A stretch of 22,716 bases of DNA from a virus. The notes beneath the pieces are model-generated. The model saw only the letters and a program-made list of their open reading frames with translations. It did no database searches and was not told the DNA's origin. Position 1 is the first letter of the stretch. Each line of letters opens with the position of its first letter. Where the stretch lies: positions 1 to 22,716 of IMG/VR virus record IMGVR_UViG_3300042539_002098. The stretch is one strand, 5' to 3'. Shown one piece after another: positions 13,131 through 19,998 of this stretch. The position numbers and the translations under genes were made by a program.

Positions 13131-13200
13131 TGGTGGATCGGGCGGGAGTCGAACCCGCGTCTTGCCTGCATCTACGTTGCTTCTTTCCTTTCGGTCTCTA
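13131..13200 (-). ncRNA. ssrA: tmRNA acceptor piece (3' half of a permuted ssrA gene)
   Basis: The 3' end is a T-arm GCGGG-TTCGACT-CCCGC, then CCGATCC, A and an encoded CCA. It looks like a tRNA end, but no tRNA body precedes it. The acceptor strand pairs with GGGTCGG at 12907-12913, 218 bases downstream. GCAA just before the T-arm can pair with TTGC of the coding piece as part of P2. The 5' boundary is uncertain; a 6-bp hairpin (13202-13217) lies at its edge. A TATAAT at 13219-13224 has no good -35 box, so expression may depend on the csp promoter. Confidence 0.9.
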
Positions 13201-13209
13201 CAGCAATAA

Positions 13210-13284
13210 TCATTGCTTATTATAATAATCATATAACCAAACTAGGGCTGCTATGACTAAAAATATTAAACAAGCTTCAATCAT
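13210..13284 (-). CDS. Possible 24-aa membrane peptide
   Basis: ATG to TGA encodes MIEACLIFLVIAALVWLYDY plus NKQ-type polar end, a single hydrophobic helix. No ribosome-binding site is visible and it lies just upstream of the tmRNA acceptor piece. The strongly membrane-like composition is the only support. Confidence 0.3.
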   Translation of the reverse strand: MIEACLIFLVIAALVWLYDYYNKQ

Positions 13285-13310
13285 AATTACATTTTAATTA
13301 ACAGAATTCC

Positions 13311-13383
13311 CAGGGCGTGTAGAGCCTCTGCCGAGCCATGGAGCCTCTCACTCCATCAAATTACTACGTAAATTTTACCCCTG
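13311..13383 (-). ncRNA. Structured GC-rich leader or ncRNA candidate
   Basis: A local GC-rich island between the DUF2452-like gene and the tmRNA. CAGGG and CCCTG at its ends can close a multibranch structure that holds GTAAA/TTTAC and TGGAG/CTCCA hairpins. AGAGGCTC occurs twice 20 bases apart, and one loop (AGAG) can pair with a later CTCT. It lacks tRNA features. It could be a processing element for the tmRNA precursor or an independent RNA; no known family was recognised. Confidence 0.4.
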
Positions 13384-13398
13384 CAAAATCATTATTAT

Positions 13399-13884
13399 TT
13401 ACCATACCGGATTATCGTTTTCGTCAACTTCAATCCAAGTATGATCTCCTAACCACTTAACTCTTGCAATAAATTCATATCCTTCAACGACTAGAGAATC
13501 ATTCGGTCCATGATGGCATAATATATTTTTTTGTTTTCGAATATCAAAAGCTAACCAATAGCATTGGTTATGATAGACTTGAAATTGATAATGCGCCGAA
13601 TGTACCTGATCTGTTATATCTAATCTACGTTTAATCTGTTCTGCTTGTTTTTGCAAAACAGTTACTAATTCCATAATCCTATCATATTCTTGTTTAGCAT
13701 GGAGGCGGGCGACATTAAGCATAATGTCTTTTTGTTTAGTAACAGGTACTAAATCAAATTTTGGACCGCCTGCTTCAGTAGGATATTCGCTTACATTTCG
13801 ATTAAAAAAATGTATCAGAGCACCGCTAGATTCGCTATCGTAGCTGTTTACACCTTTAGCTGAATTTAGCTTTTCATCTGACAT
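13399..13884 (-). CDS. DUF2452-like protein (161 aa)
   Basis: The N-terminal part is polar; the middle holds ARLHAKQEYDRIMELVTVLQ and KQAEQIKRRLDITDQVHSAHY, a long helix; the C-terminal part has strands with FQVYHNQCYWLAFD and WLGDHTWIEVDEN. This pattern (an ARLH...Q helix, then ITDQVHxAxYxF) is what I associate with DUF2452, a family of unknown function in bacteria and phages. The ATG overlaps the stop of the 48-aa gene (TAATG), so it is the third gene of the csp unit. Function unknown. Confidence 0.7.
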   Translation of the reverse strand: MSDEKLNSAKGVNSYDSESSGALIHFFNRNVSEYPTEAGGPKFDLVPVTKQKDIMLNVARLHAKQEYDRIMELVTVLQKQAEQIKRRLDITDQVHSAHYQFQVYHNQCYWLAFDIRKQKNILCHHGPNDSLVVEGYEFIARVKWLGDHTWIEVDENDNPVW

Positions 13885-14030
13885 TAGTCAACACGAGTGT
13901 AATGAAGTACATTACCTTGACCGTATTGTGCTTCACCTAACATCTTTGCTTGAAGATCATTATCAGCATATACAATAGTATTTGCTGTTTGTGTAGCATT
14001 AAGACGAACCCAAAGTTGGAAACGATACAT
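13884..14030 (-). CDS. 48-aa protein of the csp operon
   Basis: MYRFQLWVRLNATQTANTIV, then YADNDLQAKMLGEAQYGQGN and a short end. It reads as a small beta-alpha protein; YADxDxxAKxLxEAQYG-type proteins occur in T4-like phages without assigned function. AAGGA six bases before the ATG is a good ribosome-binding site and overlaps the csp stop; its TAA overlaps the next ATG. Confidence 0.78.
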   Translation of the reverse strand: MYRFQLWVRLNATQTANTIVYADNDLQAKMLGEAQYGQGNVLHYTRVD

Positions 14031-14032
14031 TT

Positions 14033-14245
14033 TTATTCCTTTACAACAGATTGAATATTTTGAGCTTGTTTACCTTTTTCACCTTCGATCAGATCAAATT
14101 CTACAGTTTGACCTGGTTTAAGGCTACGATAGCCGTCCATTCTAATTTGGCTAAAATGAGCAAAAACATCGTCAGTTGACCCGTCCGGAACAACAAATCC
14201 GAATCCTTTTGCGTTATTAAACCACTTAACTTTACCACGAATCAT
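14033..14245 (-). CDS. Cold-shock protein, CspA family
   Basis: 70 residues from MIRGKVKWFNNAKGFGFVV. RNP1 (KGFGFV) and RNP2 (DVFAHF) are both intact, and the five-strand OB fold is complete to the C-terminus. Such proteins bind single-stranded RNA or DNA and melt mRNA structure. The ATG at 14245 is chosen over a GTG at 14266 because the GTG lies at the expected transcription start and the AAGGA site fits the ATG; the length is then typical. It is the first gene after a perfect sigma-70 promoter and precedes two small genes and the tmRNA. It may act as an RNA chaperone for phage messages. Confidence 0.93.
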   Translation of the reverse strand: MIRGKVKWFNNAKGFGFVVPDGSTDDVFAHFSQIRMDGYRSLKPGQTVEFDLIEGEKGKQAQNIQSVVKE

Positions 14246-14270
14246 TTTACTACTTCCTTTTGACACTTAT

Positions 14271-14299
14271 ATTATACTGTATATTTTACAATTTGTCAA
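14271..14299 (-). promoter_or_regulatory. Perfect sigma-70 promoter of the csp unit
   Basis: TTGACA, 17-nt spacer, TATAAT on the minus strand; start near 14264. No terminator is seen before 12741, so it may also drive the tmRNA. Confidence 0.9.
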
Positions 14300-14309
14300 G
14301 TGATTTTAC

Positions 14310-14597
14310 TCATTTAAGAGCAATACCTGTTGTTCCTTGGATATATTGATCTGCTGCATCTTTCTTTGCAGCGGCCAAAACCATAACATGGTTCATATTC
14401 AATCTCATAGTATCATTTTGAGCCAAAAATACAAACGGAATCATACCCAATCCCTGTGGCCCAAGACTAACAGTCAATGGTCGACTAACTTTAATATAAT
14501 CTGTATTTTCTTCCTCTAGTCTAGCAATAATTTCTTCTCCAGAAATTAATTTGATACTAACAACTTCGCCCACAGAGGCGCCTTTACTTATTAACAT
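14310..14597 (-). CDS. Sm-like fold phage protein (95 aa)
   Basis: VVSIKLISGEEIIARLEEEN is the Sm1-like strand pair (KLxSGEEIIA) seen in LSm-fold phage proteins; YIKVSRPLTVSLGPQGLGMIPF follows as the next strands, and the C-terminal part is a helix with DAADQYIQGTTGIAL. Members of this group are common in T4-like aquatic phages; RNA binding is plausible but not shown. It is the last gene of the nrd stretch, with an AGAAAGAG-type ribosome-binding site and no terminator before the csp promoter. Confidence 0.72.
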   Translation of the reverse strand: MLISKGASVGEVVSIKLISGEEIIARLEEENTDYIKVSRPLTVSLGPQGLGMIPFVFLAQNDTMRLNMNHVMVLAAAKKDAADQYIQGTTGIALK

Positions 14598-14613
14598 ATT
14601 TCTCTTTCTTAAG

Positions 14614-15057
14614 TTATTCTTCGCCTATTAGCTTTTCCATTAATTTATAATGATCGTAAGCTTTACGTAAGGCTTCGTATTTTTCTAATTTTTTTGGATC
14701 TGGTTGTAATATAGCTAAACGATCTTCGATTTTAGAAAATAGTTCTTCTAAGCTTTTACCTTTAAATTTTATATCACCTTCAAAATTAGCATCACCTTTA
14801 ACGTCTAATGTGTTTGGTGCTGCGGTTCCTACGGTGACCCACGGTTGTCCAGTATACCCTGTTCCATTTGGTGTAAATGTATAAGGTCCACTTGTTCCTA
14901 TTCCCATAGTACCAGAACTATTAATCGAGTAGTTCAAAGAAGTACTCATAGTAGAATTCATTATTGAATCTAAATCTATTGTATCACTGCTACTAATTGT
15001 AATCGTATCTTCTGATGATCCGGAAGTTATAACCTCGGAAGAATAATTAGTAGACAT
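14614..15057 (-). CDS. Putative phage structural protein (147 aa)
   Basis: The first 90 residues are Ser/Thr/Gly-rich and of low complexity. The C-terminal part has LDVKGDANFEGDIKFKGKSL, then EELFSKIEDRLAIL, PDPKKLEKYEALRKAYDHY and a final helix. The VKGDAxFxGDIxxxGKSL pattern followed by an amphipathic helix recurs in T4-like phage proteins of unknown, probably virion-related role. GGAG lies six bases before the ATG; the start overlaps the glutaredoxin gene by 11 nt. Confidence 0.7.
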   Translation of the reverse strand: MSTNYSSEVITSGSSEDTITISSSDTIDLDSIMNSTMSTSLNYSINSSGTMGIGTSGPYTFTPNGTGYTGQPWVTVGTAAPNTLDVKGDANFEGDIKFKGKSLEELFSKIEDRLAILQPDPKKLEKYEALRKAYDHYKLMEKLIGEE

Positions 15058-15286
15058 TGTTAACTCCTAAATATTCTTTTAATTCATTAAATCCGCCAAT
15101 AGATTGTCCGTTAATAATAATTTGAGGTACTGTACGTGCAGTTGGTACACTTTCGAGCAATTCTTCTTTTGACCATCCATCACCGATCTTACGTTCTTCA
15201 AACGGAATTCCTTTTTGTGTTAACAATGCTTTAGCTTGGTCGCAATATGTACAATAATATTTGCTCCATAAGATAACATTAGTCAT
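15047..15286 (-). CDS. Glutaredoxin (NrdH/NrdC-type)
   Basis: 79 residues with the redox motif CTYC (C12, C15), the cis-proline segment TVPQIIING and the glutathione-site GGFNEL. It should reduce ribonucleotide reductase after each turnover. It has a GGAGG ribosome-binding site, overlaps its neighbours on both sides, and lies two genes downstream of nrdB, which fits a role as reductant for NrdAB. Confidence 0.9.
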   Translation of the reverse strand: MTNVILWSKYYCTYCDQAKALLTQKGIPFEERKIGDGWSKEELLESVPTARTVPQIIINGQSIGGFNELKEYLGVNNVY

Positions 15287-15449
15287 TTGTTTCCTCCGCT
15301 TCTACAATAATAGATGAGTCACACATTTCTTGTGCAACTTCTTCGAGTGTTTTTGCAACTTCTGGTCCGATAACTAATTTTGAATTATCGCCATCTTTAA
15401 CAATTTTATTAAATTTAATTACTATAACTTTAGTTTGAATTTTTGCCAT
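15279..15449 (-). CDS. 56-aa small protein between nrdB and glutaredoxin
   Basis: Starts MAKIQTKVIVIKFNKIVKDG; the rest is acidic with EVAKTLEEVAQEM and SSIIVEAEE, giving a beta-alpha-beta impression. The ATG at 15449 is chosen because GAGGAT, overlapping the nrdB stop, is six bases upstream. It overlaps the glutaredoxin start by 8 nt. Family not recognised. Confidence 0.72.
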   Translation of the reverse strand: MAKIQTKVIVIKFNKIVKDGDNSKLVIGPEVAKTLEEVAQEMCDSSIIVEAEETND

Positions 15450-15457
15450 TTTTATCC

Positions 15458-16552
15458 TCACAAATCCGGTAACGCTTCGTATTCAACACTGTCAGACATA
15501 ACTCCGATAACATAATTAGTGCTTTCATTTTCTTGCAATGCTGTTTGTTTCTTAGAAATATTAACATGCTTATTAAACCAAGGAATAGGACTTGTTTTCG
15601 GATGTTCCTCCATATACTTAATACCAATTTCCTTTAATCTAGTAAAAGCTGTGTAGTCAACAAAATCTTTAAGAATGTTAGAATTTAACCCAATTACAAC
15701 ACCCTTTTTAAAGAGATATTCTGCCCATGCTTTTTCTTCTTTTATCACTTCTAAATATAGATTATATACTTCTTCTTTACATTCTTCTTGTAATTTTACA
15801 AAATCAGGATCATCTTTCACAACCTGATTGATAATCCAAGCAGTCCATTCTGCATGTAAAATTTCATCTTGTAGAATTAAACTTATAATGTTTCCATTGC
15901 CTATATAAATTTTATTCTCCACCATGGCTAATGAAGTAGCAAATGAAACCATAAACCTTAGTGCCTCTAGTGCATAGCTTGCATGTAAAGCTAACCATAT
16001 TGCACGTTTATGCTCATAAAGAGGAACTTCTTCGCCAAGTTCTTTCTTACAATTTAAAACATGTAAGTTATCATAATGATAACCAATATTTGCAGCCATA
16101 CTAACGATTTCTTCAGTATCGTGAATTTTGTTAAATTCTTCCTTAGGAACGCCGTATACATTTCTTATAATATGGCTATAGCTCTTTGAATGAATATTTG
16201 TTTCAAAAAAGCTCCAATTACTTACCAAAGCTTCTAATTCAGGAATTGAAATCACAGGTCCGAACACTTGATTTGGTGCTCTACCTTGAATACTATCTAG
16301 TGCTGTTTGGCGTAATAGATTACTTGTAAAAATATGCTTTATAGCATCTGAAGAATCTTTGTGATCAATTTTATCTTTAGTTAAACTGATTTCTTCTGGA
16401 ACCCAAAAAAATCCTCGGGCTAGTTCTTCAAATTTTTGAAGTTTAGGATATTTCACCTCTTCAAATCGTTGTACTGTAACTTCTCCATCTAAGAACATTT
16501 TTCTTTTAAGATAGTTAGGGATAGATTTTAAATCATACTGTCGTTTGCTCAT
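15458..16552 (-). CDS. nrdB: Ribonucleotide reductase class Ia small subunit NrdB
   Basis: 364 residues. Radical-site elements are recognisable: LDSIQGR (D86), [11 protein letters not shown] (E117, H121, Y125), [10 protein letters not shown] and QDEILH with the second-iron ligands, plus the C-terminal acidic tail that binds NrdA. Compared with E. coli NrdB (D84, E115, H118, Y122) the Asp-Glu and His-Tyr spacings agree, but one residue is inserted between Glu and His. The start MSKRQYDL at 16552 is taken because an AGAGAG site precedes it; a longer frame inside iscU is unlikely. It makes the diiron-tyrosyl radical needed by NrdA. The gene overlaps iscU by 20 nt. Confidence 0.95.
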   Translation of the reverse strand: MSKRQYDLKSIPNYLKRKMFLDGEVTVQRFEEVKYPKLQKFEELARGFFWVPEEISLTKDKIDHKDSSDAIKHIFTSNLLRQTALDSIQGRAPNQVFGPVISIPELEALVSNWSFFETNIHSKSYSHIIRNVYGVPKEEFNKIHDTEEIVSMAANIGYHYDNLHVLNCKKELGEEVPLYEHKRAIWLALHASYALEALRFMVSFATSLAMVENKIYIGNGNIISLILQDEILHAEWTAWIINQVVKDDPDFVKLQEECKEEVYNLYLEVIKEEKAWAEYLFKKGVVIGLNSNILKDFVDYTAFTRLKEIGIKYMEEHPKTSPIPWFNKHVNISKKQTALQENESTNYVIGVMSDSVEYEALPDL

Positions 16553-16940
16553 TGTGTTTCTCTCTGTAATTTTGTACTGCTGCTTTAATAGCATCCTCTG
16601 CTAATATGCTGCAATGTATTTTCACTGGCGGTAATGCAAGTTCTTGTGCAATGTCTGTATTTTTTATTTTAGTTGCATCGTCTAAAGTTTTTCCTTTTAC
16701 CCATTCAGTTACTAGACTAGATGAAGCAATAGCTGATCCGCAACCATAGGTTTTAAATTTAGCATCTTCGATTAGTCCTGTTTCTGGATTTACTTTGATC
16801 TGTAGTTTCATTACATCACCAAGCTACCCGCAAGCCGGAGCACCAACCATACCGGTGCCGACTTGCGGGTCCTCCTTGGCGAATGATCCTACATTTCTTG
16901 GATTTTCATAATGATCAATAACTTTATCGCTATAAGCCAT
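16533..16940 (-). CDS. iscU: IscU iron-sulfur scaffold, interrupted by a 9-nt in-frame gap with TAG
   Basis: From a strong AGGAG-preceded ATG at 16940 the frame gives an N-terminus that matches IscU residue for residue in position up to GAPACG (C37, G38). Then comes TAG (16824-16826), CTT, GGT, and the same frame continues [11 protein letters not shown] to the C-terminus. The second half has [11 protein letters not shown] (second ligand Cys), LPPVK (the HscA recognition motif) and IHCS (third ligand Cys). Without the 9 extra bases the protein would be a complete IscU of about 132 residues. The sequence is closest in style to betaproteobacterial IscU. It may be expressed by bypassing or readthrough, as two pieces, or be a recent pseudogene. 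It lies between a HNH gene and nrdB. Confidence 0.88.
16818..16870 (-). other. Candidate recoding site in iscU (hairpin, Gly-stop-Leu-Gly)
   Basis: Codons GGG TAG CTT GGT: a Gly codon directly before a UAG and another Gly codon as the last of the gap. A 9-bp perfect inverted repeat (ACCCGCAAG at 16862-16870, CTTGCGGGT at 16826-16834) with an inner GCACC/GGTGC stem ends at the stop codon. The arrangement recalls T4 gene 60, where ribosomes leave a GGA before UAG and land on a later GGA. Confidence 0.5.
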
Positions 16941-16941
16941 T

Positions 16942-17160
16942 CTATTCTCCTAAAATGTTTTTAATTATTTCTTCTGGTTGGAAGCGATCCCATTTTTGCC
17001 TGTTTTCTTCCCCCAGGATCCATCTTAAATTTTTTCTACTACCTAATAATTCCGGATCAATACCTAATTCATAACCTTGACGATAAGGAATAATATGATC
17101 TAGTTGGTACTGATCTTTTCTTTTTCCGGAATTATTAGGAATCAATCCTTCTTGTTTCAT
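16942..17160 (-). CDS. Small HNH-type endonuclease
   Basis: 72 residues. YQLDHIIPYRQG supplies the first His pair position, SRKNLRWI the central Asn, and EENRQKWDR the final N-x2-K element, in normal HNH order. There is no separate DNA-binding domain. Small HNH genes often sit between nrd genes of T4-like phages as free-standing homing elements. Its TAG is one base before the iscU ATG, and its last codons supply the iscU ribosome-binding site. No ribosome-binding site of its own is visible. Confidence 0.75.
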   Translation of the reverse strand: MKQEGLIPNNSGKRKDQYQLDHIIPYRQGYELGIDPELLGSRKNLRWILGEENRQKWDRFQPEEIIKNILGE

Positions 17161-17175
17161 AATATGTGAGTTTGA

Positions 17176-19530
17176 TTAAAGTTTACAACTTTCGCAATCT
17201 TCTTCATCTGCCATTGTATTCAATGAAGGTGTGATAGTACTAGCAGGTATTGTTGTACCTGACAATATAGGATACATATTAGTAGCAGTAACCCCTGCTT
17301 TAGCTCCAACTTTATTAATCAAACTATAGTAGATAGTTTTCAAACCCCACTTATAGGCCAACATTAAATTCTTAGCAACTAAGGTACCTGGAACTTTTGC
17401 GTCCTTAAAATGAGCAGGATTGTAGAAAGTATTTGTGCTTAGACTTTGATCGATATATGCTGCTAACACAGCAGAAGTTTTAAGATACCCGACACAGTCA
17501 GTTTGATCCCACATTAATTGATAGCGATTCTTAAGGCGCTTATAGTCAGGAACAACTTGTACAAAGCTTCCTGCTTTGCTTTCTTTAACACTAATAAGTT
17601 CCATAGGAAGCTCGATACCATTGGTTGAGTTAAGAACAACAGAACTCGATTCAACAGGTGCAACAGCCATTAGTGTTCCATTTCGTATGCCGTGTTGTTT
17701 CATTTTAGCACGTAATGGTTCCCAATCTAAACTTGGCTGAAAATCAGTTAGTTCATTTACACCATTAGATCTTCTTTCCCACGGAAAAATACCTTTACCA
17801 TAATATGTATATTCGCTACGTTTGCAAGCTCCACGTTCTTGTGCTAATTCAACACTAGTTTCTGTTAGGTAATAGGCTTGATGTTCCATCCAACGTTTTA
17901 CTTCAGCAAGTGAGTCGTCTTCTCCATATTTTAGATTTCGACGTGCATGCCAATATGCTAAGTTAGTAATACCAATTCCAAGTGGTTCGAAATCTTCGTT
18001 TGCTAATTTACTTTGTATACTTAAGAAATCTTGATAATTTAAAAGATTACTTAGACTACGTACAAGTACACGACATGCTTTACGCATATCTTGAGGATTA
18101 CGGAAAGCACCCCAATTTATCGATCCAAGAGTGCAAAGAGCAATTCTCCCCTCCGGGTCTTCAATTCGTTGAAAAGGTTTGGTGGGCAAGAGTATTTCTT
18201 GGCAGAGATTTGATTGATATATAGGGTCAGTCTTTGTATCAAACGGGCCCTGGTTGATAACATTGTCGATGTTAACAAGGTAGATTCTTCCAGTATCCGT
18301 ACGCTCTTTAAGTATGCCGTTTTTGAAAATTTCTTCGGCGGATATAATTTTTTTCTTTTTTGTTTTATCTTGCTCATATTGTAAGTATAGTTTTTCAAAT
18401 TCTTTACTATCTCTATAATATGCTTCATAGAGATCAGGAACATCATGTGGATCAAACAGTGTTATATCTTCACCGTGCTTATAACGTCTCCAGAACATAG
18501 CATTTACAACTACGCTATAGTCCATTTGACGTACACGAGTTTCTTCTGTACCTTGATTATTTTTTAGTACAATAAGATCTTCAAATTGATAATGCCAAAT
18601 AGGAAATGTAATTGTACAGCTAGCGTTACGAATACCGCCCTGACTACAACTACGTAGATCAGAATACCATTTTTTCAAGAATGGTATCAAACCCGTATGT
18701 TTAATTTCACCATTACGAATTGGTGCTCCTAATGGTCGAATTCTGCCTATTTCGAGGCCAATTCCGGCTCGTTTTGAAGCATATTTGGCCATCATTTCGC
18801 CGGCAGCAAATATACTATCCAATGTATCGTCACTAGAAATAAGAACGCAGCTACTAAATTGTTTTGTAGTAGTTCCTAGCCCAGCAAGCACAGGAGTTGC
18901 TAAAGTAAAGTGGCCATCACTCGCACACTCATAATATTCTTTAACATATTTCAATCTCGTTTCTTTAGGTTCGGAATGAAAAGCTGTAGCTGCTGCAATA
19001 GCATAGCGAACTTGTGGAGTTTCGTAAATTTGTCCTGTAGCTCTATTCTGGACTAGATATTTTTCACAAAGTTGAGCAATAGCAGCATATGTGTATTTTT
19101 CATCTTTGTCATGATCTATAAACAGATCAATTATATCCCATTCATCTTTTGTATACCAATTAAGTAGATCTTGGGTATACATTCCTAGTTCTACGTTCTT
19201 TTTAATTATTTCATATAATGAAGGAGGAACATAAGTTCCATATACTTCTTTACGAAGCATACTTATACGTTGCCTACCTGCTACATATTGATAGTTAACA
19301 TTGTTAATATCAGGATTTTCTGTTTCGTCAATTAGATTTACCATTGCTTTAAGCAATAGTTCATCAATTGTTTTTGTGGTCATTCCGTCATGTAACTCTA
19401 TCTGTGCTTTGATTTCAATCATTGACGGGCTTACTCCGTCTATTCCACGACATCCATAAGCTACTTGTCGTTGAATTTTTGAAATGTCTAATGGGACTCG
19501 CTCGCCATTCCTCTTGACCACTGTGATCAT
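17176..19530 (-). CDS. nrdA: Ribonucleotide reductase class Ia large subunit NrdA
   Basis: 784 residues. An ATP-cone (1-95, VVKRNGERVPLDISKIQRQV) for allosteric control precedes the ten-strand barrel. Visible active-site pieces are FSSCVLISSDD (first redox Cys), RAGIGLEIGRIRPLGAPI, NLCQEILLPT with the Asn, Cys and Glu of catalysis, the second redox Cys in RIALCTLGSINW, and a C-terminal CESCKL shuttle pair (C-x2-C where E. coli has C-x4-C). It reduces ribonucleoside diphosphates with NrdB and glutaredoxin. AGAGG lies six bases before the first ATG. It heads the HNH-iscU-nrdB-grx cluster. Confidence 0.97.
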   Translation of the reverse strand: MITVVKRNGERVPLDISKIQRQVAYGCRGIDGVSPSMIEIKAQIELHDGMTTKTIDELLLKAMVNLIDETENPDINNVNYQYVAGRQRISMLRKEVYGTYVPPSLYEIIKKNVELGMYTQDLLNWYTKDEWDIIDLFIDHDKDEKYTYAAIAQLCEKYLVQNRATGQIYETPQVRYAIAAATAFHSEPKETRLKYVKEYYECASDGHFTLATPVLAGLGTTTKQFSSCVLISSDDTLDSIFAAGEMMAKYASKRAGIGLEIGRIRPLGAPIRNGEIKHTGLIPFLKKWYSDLRSCSQGGIRNASCTITFPIWHYQFEDLIVLKNNQGTEETRVRQMDYSVVVNAMFWRRYKHGEDITLFDPHDVPDLYEAYYRDSKEFEKLYLQYEQDKTKKKKIISAEEIFKNGILKERTDTGRIYLVNIDNVINQGPFDTKTDPIYQSNLCQEILLPTKPFQRIEDPEGRIALCTLGSINWGAFRNPQDMRKACRVLVRSLSNLLNYQDFLSIQSKLANEDFEPLGIGITNLAYWHARRNLKYGEDDSLAEVKRWMEHQAYYLTETSVELAQERGACKRSEYTYYGKGIFPWERRSNGVNELTDFQPSLDWEPLRAKMKQHGIRNGTLMAVAPVESSSVVLNSTNGIELPMELISVKESKAGSFVQVVPDYKRLKNRYQLMWDQTDCVGYLKTSAVLAAYIDQSLSTNTFYNPAHFKDAKVPGTLVAKNLMLAYKWGLKTIYYSLINKVGAKAGVTATNMYPILSGTTIPASTITPSLNTMADEEDCESCKL

Positions 19531-19563
19531 ACAAACCTCTTTATTATTATTTCAGGAAGATAT

Positions 19564-19998
19564 TTACCTTGGGGAGCAAACTTCAACTAAATTTTCTAGT
19601 TTAAATGACTCGGTTATCTCTGCTGCTGAGATAGGACCGTTATCACTATAGTTTATAACCCAATTATCATCTATATACACTACATTATACTCTCTATATC
19701 GAGTTGTGTCTACTAAGGTTCGTATCTCAATTTTAGAATCTGCGAATTTTTTTGTCAATTTAAGTGTCCATGCAATCATCAATGCTCTAGTAAATTCGTC
19801 ATACTTATTATCAGCTATAATTTCCCATGGACTAGGCCAACTCTTTTGATAATAGGGATCTATTTTTTTATTATAAGGAATGAATGGAGCAACATGCCAA
19901 AAATCCCAAACTTGTTGCAAGGGATCTTCGGCAGTTTCTAAATTTTTTCTAAAATTAATCCATTCTGTTAAACGTTCGTTTACTGATTGATTAAACAT
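19564..19998 (-). CDS. Conserved T4-like phage protein (144 aa)
   Basis: Contains VWDFWHVAPFIPYNKKIDPY, then SWPSPWEII, DEFTRALMIAWTLKLTKKF and a beta-rich end. The FW..APF, SWPDPWxLI and LGMxxTLKLT-type pattern recurs in T4-like aquatic phages near tail genes; the role is unknown. Its ATG overlaps the tail-spike stop (TAATG), which suggests joint late expression and perhaps a virion or assembly role. Confidence 0.72.
   Translation of the reverse strand: MFNQSVNERLTEWINFRKNLETAEDPLQQVWDFWHVAPFIPYNKKIDPYYQKSWPSPWEIIADNKYDEFTRALMIAWTLKLTKKFADSKIEIRTLVDTTRYREYNVVYIDDNWVINYSDNGPISAAEITESFKLENLVEVCSPR

Noticed and set aside
13131-13170. tRNA gene suggested by a T-arm and CCA
   Set aside because: No anticodon arm or D-arm precedes it in tRNA spacing; the acceptor strand pairs with GGGTCGG of a tmRNA coding piece 218 bases away.
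14033-14266. Longer cold-shock protein from a GTG at 14266
   Set aside because: The GTG falls at the predicted transcription start; the ATG at 14245 has a proper ribosome-binding site and gives the usual length.
16533-16811. A short IscU-like protein starting at the internal ATG as the real gene
   Set aside because: It would lack Cys37 and the N-terminal helix, while a perfect N-terminal half with a strong ribosome-binding site lies in the same frame just upstream, split only by 9 bases.
17982-18455. Open frames inside nrdA on either strand
   Set aside because: Out-of-phase shadows of a well-conserved gene.
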